64,000 nt of DNA from Hymenobacter sediminis (GTDB lineage: Bacteria > Bacteroidota > Bacteroidia > Cytophagales > Hymenobacteraceae): contig NZ_QKNS01000003.1 in assembly GCF_003231285.1 (NCBI RefSeq), positions 372,001-436,000 of the forward strand, read 5' to 3'. A model generated the notes under the pieces. That model made no database searches and had not been told where the DNA came from. It saw only the letters and a list, made by a program, of their open reading frames with translations. A program made the position numbers and the translations under genes. Below, piece by piece: positions 44,904 through 52,220 of the stretch (positions within the stretch are counted from its first letter, which is position 1; every line of letters starts with the position of its first letter).

Positions 44904-45647
44904 CTAGTGCATGTTGCGCTCCTCAATCAGCTTGAAAAAGGCTTCCGCGTACGACTCGCCGATGGGAATGATGGCCTCGCCCATGTAGATGCGGTTTTTG
45001 CGGATGGAGTCGATGTGGGCCAGGGCCACGATGTAGGAGCGGTGCACGCGCACGAAATCCTGGGGCGGCAGGCGGTCCTCGAAGGCTTTCAGGGAGTTGA
45101 GGGTGAGAATGGGCTTGGCGCCGGCGTAAATCTTGATGTAGTCTTTGAGGCCCTCCAGGTAATGGATGTCGCGTAGGTTCAGGCGCTGGGTGTGGTAGTC
45201 GGCCTTCACGAAGATGTAGTCGTCGTGCGGGGTAGGAGCCGGGGCTGGCGCGGGGGTAGGAGCCGGGGCAGCAGCCGGCTCAGGCTGCTGATGGGTGAGG
45301 CGGTCCTGGGCTTTCTGGGCCGCTTTCACGAACCGCTCGAAGGCAATGGGCTTCACCAGGTAGTCTACGGCGTTCAGGTTGAACCCTTCCAGGGCGAACT
45401 GCTCGTAGGCGGTGGTGAAAATTACGAGGGCCTGGGGCTGCATGCTGCGCACGAATTCCACCCCCGTAAGGTCGGGCATCTGAATATCCAGAAACAGCAC
45501 ATCCACGGTTTCGCGCTGCAGCACGGTCATGGCTTCGAGGGCGCTACGGCAGGTGCCCACCAGCTCCAGAAACGGCACGCGTTCCACGTAGCTGGTTAGC
45601 AGGCGCAGGGCCAGGGGTTCATCATCAACGAGCAGGCACCGGAGCAT
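44904..45647 (-). CDS. LytTR family response regulator
   Basis: A 247-residue regulator: receiver domain (residues 1-115; phosphoacceptor Asp in VDVLFLDIQMPDLTG), a Pro/Ala-rich linker and a LytTR DNA-binding domain (about 145-245; ILTLNSLKAFEDRLPPQDF and FVRVHRSYIVALAHID). It overlaps the upstream sensor gene by 23 bases, so a co-translated pair. The target genes cannot be read. Confidence 0.93.
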   Translation of the reverse strand: MLRCLLVDDEPLALRLLTSYVERVPFLELVGTCRSALEAMTVLQRETVDVLFLDIQMPDLTGVEFVRSMQPQALVIFTTAYEQFALEGFNLNAVDYLVKPIAFERFVKAAQKAQDRLTHQQPEPAAAPAPTPAPAPAPTPHDDYIFVKADYHTQRLNLRDIHYLEGLKDYIKIYAGAKPILTLNSLKAFEDRLPPQDFVRVHRSYIVALAHIDSIRKNRIYMGEAIIPIGESYAEAFFKLIEERNMH

Positions 45648-46683
45648 GGGAAAGGGTCAGGGTTAGTTCTACCAGAAATTCAGCGTCGGTTTCCTCTACG
45701 TGCAGTTGGTGGCGGCCGTCGGGGTAGAGGAGTTGTAGGCGCTGGCGCACGTTGGGCAGCCCGATGCCGGAGTTGGGGTCGGGGGTGCCGGTGCGGGGAA
45801 AGCGCGAGTTCTGCACCGTAAACAGCAGGCGGTCTTCGCGCACAATTATATTCACGGCAATGCGCGAGAAATTTCGGGCGCTGATACCGTGCTTGAAGGC
45901 ATTTTCCACGAAGGGAATCAGCAGCATGGGCTCAATCAGGTGCCCATCCAAGGGGCCGTCCACTGTAAACCGAATGTCTACTTCCTCAGGGTCGAGGCGT
46001 AGGCGCTGCAGGTCGATGTAGGTGCGCAGGTACTCCGTTTCGCGGGCCAGCGGCACCCTAGCGGCGGCCGACTCATAGAGCATGTAGCGCATGAGCTGGG
46101 AAAGCTGCATAATGGCCTCCGGCGTATCATCGGACTTGAGCTGGGCCAGGGAGTAGATATTATTAAGCGTGTTAAAAAGAAAGTGCGGGCTTACCTGCGA
46201 CTTCAGAAAGGCCAGCTCGGCGGTCAGCTGCTTGTTTTCCAGCTCCCGCCGGGCCCCGTCGGCGTCAAACCACTCGCTGGTGATGCGCATGCCGCTGCTG
46301 ATAATCCAGACCAGAATACCCATCAGCCACATGCCGTGCGGGGGGCGGGAGTAGCGCATGGCGCCGGGCGGCGGCCCGTGGTGCAAGGGCTGAATAATGC
46401 CGGTAATGCGGAGCAGCAAGGGCATGTATAGAAGCGCCAGTAGTCCCAGGGCTACCAGGAAATAGAGCGTGAACTTCTTCCGGGCAAAAAGGCGCGGAAT
46501 CAGCACGTAGTAATTCAGATAGAAGTAACCCGCCAGCTGCAAAGGCAGCATCAGGTGCCGGGGCTGGAACGGCGGTGGATTATCTGACAACAGCCGCGGA
46601 ATGGCCGCTACCCCCACCCAGGCCGCCACGTGCACAATCACGCGCAGGATCCGCTGACGGGTGGTTTTGTCTTTGTTGAACAT
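45625..46683 (-). CDS. LytS-type sensor histidine kinase
   Basis: A 352-residue membrane kinase: several hydrophobic segments in the N-terminal half (for example LPLQLAGYFYLNYYVLIPRL and YFLVALGLLALLYMPLLL), then a HisKA_7TM/His_kinase box VSPHFLFNTLNNIYSL (His about residue 178) and a HATPase region PFVENAFKHGIS with GIGLPNVRQRL. This is the usual partner of a LytTR regulator, encoded directly downstream. Its ligand is unknown. Confidence 0.92.
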   Translation of the reverse strand: MFNKDKTTRQRILRVIVHVAAWVGVAAIPRLLSDNPPPFQPRHLMLPLQLAGYFYLNYYVLIPRLFARKKFTLYFLVALGLLALLYMPLLLRITGIIQPLHHGPPPGAMRYSRPPHGMWLMGILVWIISSGMRITSEWFDADGARRELENKQLTAELAFLKSQVSPHFLFNTLNNIYSLAQLKSDDTPEAIMQLSQLMRYMLYESAAARVPLARETEYLRTYIDLQRLRLDPEEVDIRFTVDGPLDGHLIEPMLLIPFVENAFKHGISARNFSRIAVNIIVREDRLLFTVQNSRFPRTGTPDPNSGIGLPNVRQRLQLLYPDGRHQLHVEETDAEFLVELTLTLSHAPVPAR

Positions 46684-46753
46684 GCAGTAGGTGGGTAACT
46701 AAAAGCCGGTAAGAATACGAAGCCCAAGTAAAACAAGGCATGTTGAACGCAGG

Positions 46754-46817
46754 GAAGGGCCTCCGCACCGTGGCCCGAGCAGCATAAAGCACTCGTGCAC
46801 GGGTGAGGAAGCCCTTC
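46754..46817. terminator. Imperfect long hairpin between genes
   Basis: GAAGGGC (46754) pairs with GCCCTTC (46811); inner parts pair only partly. It lies between the Spy-like gene end and the kinase start, and is a possible end of the Spy-like transcript. Confidence 0.35.
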
Positions 46818-46851
46818 GCAGGTTCAATGGCCAGGCAGGGGTAGGGGCAAG

Positions 46852-47328
46852 CTAGCGGGTGCCGCCGCCCTGAGGGCCGGGGCGGCGCATGCGCTCCTGC
46901 TTTTTAGCCTGGTACTTCTGAAACTGCTCGGGCGTGAGCACACCTTGCAGCTTGGCGTCGGTGCTTTCCTCCAGGCTACGCATTTGTTGCATGCGGGCCT
47001 GGCGGTCGGTGGTTTCGCCGCTGGCGCGCAGGCTCTTCATCTGCTGCATCTGGTCCTGCTGAATGGCAGCTACTTTGGTTTGCTGGTCGGCCGTGAGGTT
47101 CAGCTCCTTGGTCATTTCAGCCAGCATGTTGCCGCGTCCGCCACGGCCACCACCCGGACCACCGCGGCCCTCGGCAGGGGTAGTAGCTTCGGCCGTGCCT
47201 TTGGCTTTCACCTTGTCTTTTTTGGCTTTGACTTTGGTTTTGGCGGGAGCCGTCTGGGCCAGTGCGGCAGGAGCGGTAGCGCCGGCCAACAGGCCGAGCA
47301 GGAGGGAAGCTGCCAGAAACTTTTTCAT
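46852..47328 (-). CDS. Spy/CpxP-like exported protein
   Basis: 158 residues with a signal peptide (FLAASLLLGLLAGATAPAALA). A Lys/Ala- and Gly/Arg-rich linker is followed by a helical part with the two LTxxQ-type repeats LNLTADQQTKVAAIQQDQ and GVLTPEQFQKYQAKK that define Spy/CpxP-like periplasmic proteins. The expected role is periplasmic chaperone or metal/stress response. A single gene. Confidence 0.78.
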   Translation of the reverse strand: MKKFLAASLLLGLLAGATAPAALAQTAPAKTKVKAKKDKVKAKGTAEATTPAEGRGGPGGGRGGRGNMLAEMTKELNLTADQQTKVAAIQQDQMQQMKSLRASGETTDRQARMQQMRSLEESTDAKLQGVLTPEQFQKYQAKKQERMRRPGPQGGGTR

Positions 47329-47786
47329 GGAGTAGTACAGAGAGAAAGAAGAAGTGGAATGCCGATCTGGTTTGGTAGATCAGTGCACAAACCTACCCTG
47401 CGGCCTTCCTGACCCACGAAAAACATCTACCAACTCCGCCGTTTCCTCGACGCTACCCCCACTGGGCTGCACAAAAGGGTGAACCAAGGCGGCCTACTCC
47501 CGCTCCCAGGGCTAACAGGGGGCTAGCTTACACAAGGCTAGGCGAGTATGATAATAGGCATATGCCTGCCATCCTGAGCTACATGATAAGCTGCTGGCTT
47601 TATCAGGCGCTGATGAAGTAAATTGTCAACCGGTAAAAACTACTGCGGTATGGCTATTTGCGTTACTGCTGTATATAAATTTGAATTTAAATCGTTCTAA
47701 ATAATTATTAAAAACGCCGAATGGATAATCTAAAACGATATTTACATGTATGGTTAAAAATATTTTTAAAAATTTTTGAACTCATA

Positions 47787-47818
47787 TTGTATAGTAGAAA
47801 ATAACTTTTCTACCTTTG
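47787..47818 (+). promoter_or_regulatory. Consensus Bacteroidota promoter (-33 TTG, -7 TACCTTTG)
   Basis: ATTG ending at 47789 and TACCTTTG at 47811-47818 are separated by 21 bases, close to the TTTG-N19-21-TAnnTTTG consensus. It faces a 160-base segment that ends in a terminator. Confidence 0.65.
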
Positions 47819-47824
47819 TCACGT

Positions 47825-48020
47825 TCAACAGCCCAAACGCTAACGACTTTACGCCTTCATCTGTCATGCGCCGCCACTTTAATCAGTATATGCCATCACT
47901 CAGCAAGCTGGATCGGGAGATTCAGCCGGGGTTCGGCGCGCCAGCAGACAGGTAAGGTTTCTATCTTAGGACCATCCTCCGCAAAACGCCCGAATCCTAC
48001 CAGGTTCGGGCGTTTTTGTT
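47825..48020 (+). ncRNA. Short transcription unit: sRNA candidate or micro-protein mRNA
   Basis: Bounded by the promoter at 47787-47818 and the terminator at 47982-48020, giving a transcript of about 190 bases. It contains a 29-codon frame (47866-47955; opening MRRHFNQYMPSLSKLDREI). I cannot tell whether the product is the peptide or the RNA. It lies 400 bases before the TROVE gene, same strand. Confidence 0.45.
47982..48020 (+). terminator. Rho-independent terminator
   Basis: AAAACGCCCGAA and TTCGGGCGTTTT form a 12-bp stem with a 10-base loop, followed by more T residues. It closes the short unit starting near 47825. Confidence 0.88.
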
Positions 48021-48420
48021 TTCTCCGTTACTCTATTCCTACTTCCTGCCATGTTATTCTTCCTACCCTCATACTCCATTCCTACTACCGTTACGTGTCA
48101 CGTACTGTCAGGGGTAGCACCTTGGCAAAAGGGTAGTAAACCGGAGTAACCGCACCAGCTAACAGCTTACGTTTTCGCGCAATCAGGCGCAGTGTAAGCC
48201 CGGTTTGGTTAATTAATTTTCCTTGTTATTACATACTATTCGCTGCTGTTTTGTAGCGTAAAGGAAAATTATTGCCTCTTATTTTTAGGGTTACTGCTTA
48301 ATAATTCATTGCGTGAATTATGCTGGAAAAACTATGCGCTTTTCTGAGTAATAATTACGAGTTATTAATTCCGTCTACCATCTTTCATCCACTACTCACT
48401 ACCTGATTTTTTCCCATCCG

Positions 48421-49992
48421 ATGCGTTTCAACTTACCCTTCCGTCGGCCTACCCCGGCTCCGGTGCTCAACCACGAGGGCGCACCGGCCTATACCCTCAC
48501 CCCTGCGCTGGAGCTGTACGCCGCCGTGGCTACCGCCGCCCTCAGCGACCAGTTCTACGAAACGGCCGATACCCGTCTGGTGCGCCTGCGCGAGCTGGTA
48601 GCCCGCAACGACCCCGAGTTTGTGGCCCGCCTGGCCGTGTACGCCCGCGAAAAGCTGCATCTGCGCTCTGTGCCGCTGGTGCTGGCCGTGGAGCTGGCCC
48701 GCCGGCACCAGGGCACCAACCTGGTTAGCCGCCTGGTAGCCCGCGTGGTACAGCGCCCCGATGAAATTACGGAGCTGCTGGCCTACTACGCCCAGGCCAA
48801 CGGCCGCACCGGCCTCAAAACCCTCAACCGCCTCTCCAAGCAGGTGCAGAAAGGGCTGGCCCAGGCCTTCAACCGCTTTGATGGCTACCAGCTGGCCAAG
48901 TACGACCGGGCCGGTGCCGTGCGCCTCCGCGACGCGCTGTTCCTGGTGCACCCCCGCCCCGCCGACGAGGCCCGGCAGGCCCTGTTCAACCAGCTGGTGG
49001 CCGGCACCCTGCCTACGCCCTACACCTGGGAAACCGAGTTGTCGGCCCTGGGGCAGGGTGGCTTCGCGTCGGAGGCTGAAAAGGCGGCCGCGTTCCGCCA
49101 GAAATGGACGGAGCTGATTGGGAGCGGTAAGCTGGGCTACATGGCCTTGCTGCGCAACCTGCGCAATATTCTGCAGGCCGGCGTGCCCGCTGAGGTGGTA
49201 ACGCAGGTGTGCGCTGCCCTCGCCGATGCCCGGGCGGTGGCCCGTAGCAAGCAGCTGCCTTTCCGCTTCCTGGCCGCATACCGCGAGGTGCTGGCCCTGG
49301 AAGAAGGCACGCTGAAGTCGGTGCTGGCGGCGGTGGGCTTGCGCCAGAGCCCGGTGCCGCAGGTGCTGGCCGCTCTGGAAGCCGCCATCGGCCACAGCGC
49401 CGCCAACCTGCGTGGGTTCGGCCCGGAAACCCGGGTAGTAGTGGCCTGCGACGTGTCGGGCTCCATGCAGCAGCCCATTTCCCCGCGCAGCAAAGTGCTG
49501 TACTACGATGTGGGTCTGGTGCTGGGAATGCTCCTGCAGAGCCGCTGCCAGAACGTAGTAACCGGCATGTTTGGCAGCACCTGGAAGCGGCTGACCCTGC
49601 CCCGCGGCCCGGTACTCGGCAATGTGCAGGAATTCTACAAGCGCGAAGGCGAGGTGGGCTACAGCACCAACGGCTACCTCGTTATTGAGGACTTGCGCCT
49701 GCGCCGGGAGGTAGTGGATAAGGTGATGTTGTTCACCGACTGCCAGCTCTGGAACGCGCACTTCAATGGCTCCAGCGTGGCGAAAGAGTGGGCAAAGTAC
49801 CGGCACACCGTCGCTCCGCAGGCCCAGCTCTACCTCTTCGACTTGGCCGGCCACGGCACCACGCCCCTGCAGGTACACCCCGAGCACGGCGCCGCCCTGA
49901 TTGCCGGCTGGTCGGATAAGATTTTCGACGTGCTGGCGGCCCTCGACAACGGCGGCTCCGCCCTCACCGAAATCGAGCAGATCGAGCTGTAA
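48421..49992 (+). CDS. rsr: Ro60-like TROVE/vWA protein (Ro sixty related)
   Basis: A 523-residue Ro-type ring protein. Residues about 20-330 form the HEAT-like TROVE domain (LVRLRELVARNDPEFVARLA, then VYAREKLHLRSVPLVLAVEL). The vWA domain follows with a MIDAS motif DVSGS (D344, S346, S348) and a later FTDCQLW acidic segment (about 440). Ro proteins bind misfolded RNA in the ring and Y RNA on the outside; bacterial relatives work with exonucleases and RNA ligases. The neighbouring Y RNA array and rtcB fit this exactly. The N-terminal RPTP segment is a short extension. No long partner domain is fused. Confidence 0.95.
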   Translation: MRFNLPFRRPTPAPVLNHEGAPAYTLTPALELYAAVATAALSDQFYETADTRLVRLRELVARNDPEFVARLAVYAREKLHLRSVPLVLAVELARRHQGTNLVSRLVARVVQRPDEITELLAYYAQANGRTGLKTLNRLSKQVQKGLAQAFNRFDGYQLAKYDRAGAVRLRDALFLVHPRPADEARQALFNQLVAGTLPTPYTWETELSALGQGGFASEAEKAAAFRQKWTELIGSGKLGYMALLRNLRNILQAGVPAEVVTQVCAALADARAVARSKQLPFRFLAAYREVLALEEGTLKSVLAAVGLRQSPVPQVLAALEAAIGHSAANLRGFGPETRVVVACDVSGSMQQPISPRSKVLYYDVGLVLGMLLQSRCQNVVTGMFGSTWKRLTLPRGPVLGNVQEFYKREGEVGYSTNGYLVIEDLRLRREVVDKVMLFTDCQLWNAHFNGSSVAKEWAKYRHTVAPQAQLYLFDLAGHGTTPLQVHPEHGAALIAGWSDKIFDVLAALDNGGSALTEIEQIEL

Positions 49993-50088
49993 TACATAGC
50001 GTGCCAATTCAATCCTATTTATAAGATCGTTTCCGCTGCATCACTAGCCCGTATTCCTACCCCCTTATAGCTACCCAAACTACGCGGC

Positions 50089-50133
50089 CCCGGGAGTGGC
50101 TTGCGGCAACCTAACAGCGGTGCCGCTCCCGGG
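50089..50133 (+). promoter_or_regulatory. Strong hairpin in the 5' leader of the PARG gene
   Basis: Twelve-base arms (50089-50100 and 50122-50133, one G-T pair) enclose a 21-base loop, 25 bases before the PARG start. It could block a start codon or mark an RNA processing site. There is no T-run. Confidence 0.6.
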
Positions 50134-50158
50134 TCACGTCCCGACAACCTGTACTTCA

Positions 50159-51010
50159 ATGAACCGAGAAATACGACAACGCATAGCCCACAGCACCCTT
50201 GACGCTTTGCAGCGAGGTAGCTACGAAAACCCGGCCGGCCACTGTATTAACCTCCGGGAATACCAGCGCGCCGCCGAAACCGGCAGCCACCTTTACCGCC
50301 CGGAAGATGGAGCGGACCTGTTGCGCGAGTTTGACCAGCCCGCGGGCGAGCCGGCTGAGGTGCGGGTATATCAGGCTACTACCCTCGAAGCGGCCGCAGA
50401 CCTGGTGAGCCAGTTCGAGAGGGTAGGTTGTCTGAACTTCGCTTCGGCTCGCAACCCTGGCGGCGGTTTTCTGGGTGGCAGCCAGGCCCAGGAAGAAAGT
50501 CTGGCGCGCTCCTCGGGTTTGTATCCGTGCCTGACGCAGTTTAAGGAAATGTACCACCACAACAGCCTTCCCGGCAGCACCGGCCTCTACAGCGACTACC
50601 TGGTGTACTCGCCCCAGGTGCCCGTGCTGCGCGGCGAAGCGGGGGAGTGGCTGCCCCAGCCCTTCCGGCTAGATGTGCTGACGGCCCCGGCCGTGAATGC
50701 CGGCGCCCTGCGGCGCAACTCCCCGGAGTTGCTACCCCAGCTGGAGCCCGTGATGCGCCACCGCCTGAGGCTGGTACTGGCCGCTGCCGCCCGCCACGGC
50801 GTGGAGGCGCTGGTACTCGGGGCCTGGGGCTGCGGGGTGTTTGGCAACGACCCGGCTCAGGTAGCCCGGCTGTTTGCCGAAGCTCTGGCCGAGCCGGCCA
50901 TCCGGGGCCGTTTCCGTCGCCTCGACTTTGCCATCTTCGACCCTAAAGCGCCTCATGCGGTGCTGGCAGCCTTTCAGCAGGTACTTCATTCTCTGATAGC
51001 GAAGACCTAG
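50159..51010 (+). CDS. Microbial-type PARG (TIGR02452 family) poly(ADP-ribose) glycohydrolase-like protein
   Basis: About 283 residues from the ATG at 50159. The PARG signature is present as GGGFLGGSQAQEE (GGG at 101-103, QEE at 111-113); the second E of QEE is the expected catalytic residue. The upstream NFASARNPGG and the downstream LGAWGCGVFGNDP match the macro-domain-like fold of the family. It removes ADP-ribose from proteins or nucleic acids. A GTG at 50096 would start inside the leader hairpin, so I reject it. Placed between the TROVE gene and the Y RNA array, it may reverse ADP-ribosylation of RNA ends or of repair proteins (inference). Confidence 0.9.
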   Translation: MNREIRQRIAHSTLDALQRGSYENPAGHCINLREYQRAAETGSHLYRPEDGADLLREFDQPAGEPAEVRVYQATTLEAAADLVSQFERVGCLNFASARNPGGGFLGGSQAQEESLARSSGLYPCLTQFKEMYHHNSLPGSTGLYSDYLVYSPQVPVLRGEAGEWLPQPFRLDVLTAPAVNAGALRRNSPELLPQLEPVMRHRLRLVLAAAARHGVEALVLGAWGCGVFGNDPAQVARLFAEALAEPAIRGRFRRLDFAIFDPKAPHAVLAAFQQVLHSLIAKT

Positions 51011-51083
51011 TAGAAATACAAACACGGCAGTAACAGAGTAGCCAGGTGCTACTACCCCTTGTAAAGAGGCCTAAACCTAGCTG

Positions 51084-51109
51084 AAGCGTAGTTTTTTTAC
51101 GCTTTTTAT
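51084..51109 (+). terminator. Rho-independent terminator after the PARG gene
   Basis: AAGCGTA and TACGCTT (7-bp stem, 7-base loop) followed by T5. It separates the TROVE-PARG unit from the RNA array, which therefore needs its own promoter or read-through. Confidence 0.8.
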
Positions 51110-51190
51110 CATATCATAATCATCTGTTGTAACGTTCATACCCATGAAGCCTTCTTACCAAACTCCTCTTATAGTAACATAAATACTCAC

Positions 51191-51318
51191 AGAAGCCACG
51201 GCTTCTACTGATTGGGGCGGCGGCTGACCACTTGATGGCTGCCGCCGGCCGGGGCGGCACACCGCCGGAGCACTGTGCTTCGGCGGCCCGCTCCAAACCG
51301 GCTGACCTCTGCCCGTTT
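51191..51318 (+). other. Structured GC-rich segment before the first Y RNA unit
   Basis: Three hairpins in a row: AGAAGCC/GGCTTCT (51191-51206), GGCGGC/GCCGCC (51216-51246) and a 10-12 bp stem (51262-51286). It lacks the CGTA-N9-TAC element, but a GGCTGACCTC segment near 51299 resembles the variant 3' end of unit 4. It could be a leader or a diverged eighth RNA. Confidence 0.45.
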
Positions 51319-51436
51319 GGGTGCCGTAGGCAGGCGTTACTTCGTCTTGGTTGAATACGCCGGTGCTCCCGGTGTAGGGTTCGATTCCCATCCCGCAGCT
51401 CCGGCTGTGGGGTACTCGCCGGCCGCTAGTTGCCCC
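51319..51436 (+). ncRNA. Y RNA-like unit 1
   Basis: Opening element 51319-51344, closing GTTGCCCC 51429-51436. The T-loop TTCGATT (51380-51386) is closed by GGG/CCC. An 8-bp acceptor-like stem (51392-51399 with 51404-51411) is capped by a TCCG tetraloop of the UNCG type, with a C-G closing pair. The D-arm is not recognisable. Confidence 0.75.
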
Positions 51437-51470
51437 AAACGCAGAGGTTCAGCCGAAAAATCACCCCGCC

Positions 51471-51611
51471 GGGTGTCGTAGCGCAGCGTTACTTCGGGTC
51501 GCCCGTTCGATTCGGGCCAGTCTAGCCCCATTTTTTACCTTGGACTGTAGCTCAGTTGGTTAGAGCAGAACGGCCTTCGGGTCGGTCATTTCGCTGCTCG
51601 TTTGTTGCCCC
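51471..51611 (+). ncRNA. Y RNA-like unit 2, full tRNA-like domain
   Basis: T-arm GCCCG/CGGGC with loop TTCGATT (51501-51517). Acceptor strand CAGTCTA (51518-51524), a 16-base linker holding T6, then the partner TGGACTG (51541-51547; 7 pairs, one G-T). TA, then D-arm GCTC/GAGC (51550-51566) with GG in its loop. An extra CGGCC-TTCG-GGTCG hairpin follows, then GTTGCCCC (51604-51611). The T-arm precedes the D-arm, opposite to a normal tRNA gene. Confidence 0.85.
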
Positions 51612-51637
51612 GGCAGGTTTTATTTTTCCGTGGGAGT

Positions 51638-51771
51638 GGGTGCCGTAACCAGGCCATACTTCGCGCTCTTAACGCCCAGGTCGCGGGTTCGAATCCCGCT
51701 GGTGGCTGCTGTGGCAGTTGCTGTAGCTCAGTCAGGTAGAGCAGGACAGAAGGCCCGGTGCTTGTTGCCCC
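51638..51771 (+). ncRNA. Y RNA-like unit 3, full tRNA-like domain
   Basis: T-arm GCGGG/CCCGC with loop TTCGAAT (51683-51699). A 10-pair acceptor-like stem rich in G-T pairs (51700-51709 with 51714-51723) is closed by TGTG. TA and D-arm GCTC/GAGC (51726-51742) follow, and GTTGCCCC is at 51764-51771. The CTCTTAACGCCCAGGTC before the T-arm resembles the 3' half of a tRNA(Lys). Confidence 0.85.
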
Positions 51772-51791
51772 ACCCCCGCGGAAAACAAAAA

Positions 51792-51934
51792 GGTGAGTGT
51801 CGTAGGAAAGCGCTACTTCGTCGGTTGGCCTGCTGTGGCCCGCGGGTTCGAATCCCGTCTTGCCCCCTAGCGTGGGCAAGTGGCTGAGTGGTCAAAAGCG
51901 CCCAGTTTACAGAACGCTTTCCGCTGGTTACCTC
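51792..51934 (+). ncRNA. Y RNA-like unit 4, full tRNA-like domain with perfect permuted acceptor stem
   Basis: T-arm GCGGG/CCCGT with loop TTCGAAT (51842-51858). The acceptor strands CTTGCCC (51859-51865) and GGGCAAG (51874-51880) pair perfectly over 7 bases around an 8-base loop. TG, then a D-arm (GCT/AGC, loop with GG). The closing element is the variant GTTACCTC (51927-51934). This unit gives the clearest evidence for the permuted order. Confidence 0.88.
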
Positions 51935-51954
51935 ACCTCTAATATCATCTGTTC

Positions 51955-52091
51955 GGGTGCCGTAGGGCGGCCATACTTCGCATTTGCTTTGCCCGGGTCG
52001 TGGGTTCGAGTCCCACCAGCTGCTACCCTCGGGTAGGAGCTGTAGCTCAGCTAGGTAGAGCAGGATATAGGGGCCGCCCGCCTGTTGCCCC
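51955..52091 (+). ncRNA. Y RNA-like unit 5, full tRNA-like domain
   Basis: T-arm GTGGG/CCCAC with loop TTCGAGT (52000-52016). Acceptor CAGCT/AGCTG (52017-52021 with 52038-52042), extended inward by CTACC/GGTAG after a G-G mismatch and closed by a four-base loop. TA and D-arm GCTC/GAGC (52045-52061) follow, and GTTGCCCC is at 52084-52091. Confidence 0.86.
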
Positions 52092-52126
52092 GAACAGATT
52101 TTATGGACTACTCCCGAGCGGCCGGC

Positions 52127-52207
52127 CGGTGTCGTAGGGCAGGCATACTTCGTTAACTGTTCATTAACCCCAGGGCCTGTCCGCCTTATTACCCTGCCGG
52201 TTGCTCT
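52127..52207 (+). ncRNA. Y RNA-like unit 6, short form
   Basis: The opening element is intact (52127-52152). A T-arm-sized stem GTTAA/TTAAC with a 7-base loop CTGTTCA (52152-52168) and a second stem CAGGG/CCCTG (52171-52196) follow, then the closing variant GTTGCTCT. No D-arm. Confidence 0.7.
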
Positions 52208-52220
52208 ATTATTCCGCTTT

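Larger units (their letters stand above)
47329..48420. other. Long AT-rich intergenic region upstream of the Ro/TROVE gene
   Basis: About 1.1 kb, very AT-rich from 47640 to 47810 and 48200 to 48370. It holds a consensus promoter, a short transcription unit and a terminator (listed separately). From 48020 to 48420 I see no ORF; this part should contain the promoter of the TROVE gene. I see no sigma-54 type -24/-12 element. Confidence 0.6.

Noticed and set aside
47816..48136. 106-residue frame upstream of the TROVE gene
   Set aside because: It reads through a strong terminator and has no family similarity; the segment is better explained by a short promoter-terminator unit.
48433..50007. 524-residue frame antisense to the TROVE gene
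   Set aside because: A shadow frame of high-GC coding sequence; the plus-strand product has full TROVE and vWA motifs.
50096..50158. Upstream GTG start for the PARG gene
   Set aside because: The start would lie inside a strong hairpin; the family begins at the MNRE segment.
51541..51710. A tRNA-Lys gene with an intron, its two halves spaced by about 120 bases
   Set aside because: The halves do not share acceptor complementarity (TGGACTG against TGGTGGC), whereas the 5' half pairs with the strand after the preceding T-arm.
51540..52070. Ordinary tRNA genes (D-arms such as GCTCAGTTGGTTAGAGC and canonical T-loops)
   Set aside because: The T-arm precedes the D-arm in each unit, acceptor strands pair only in the permuted order, and no anticodon arm of normal geometry is present.
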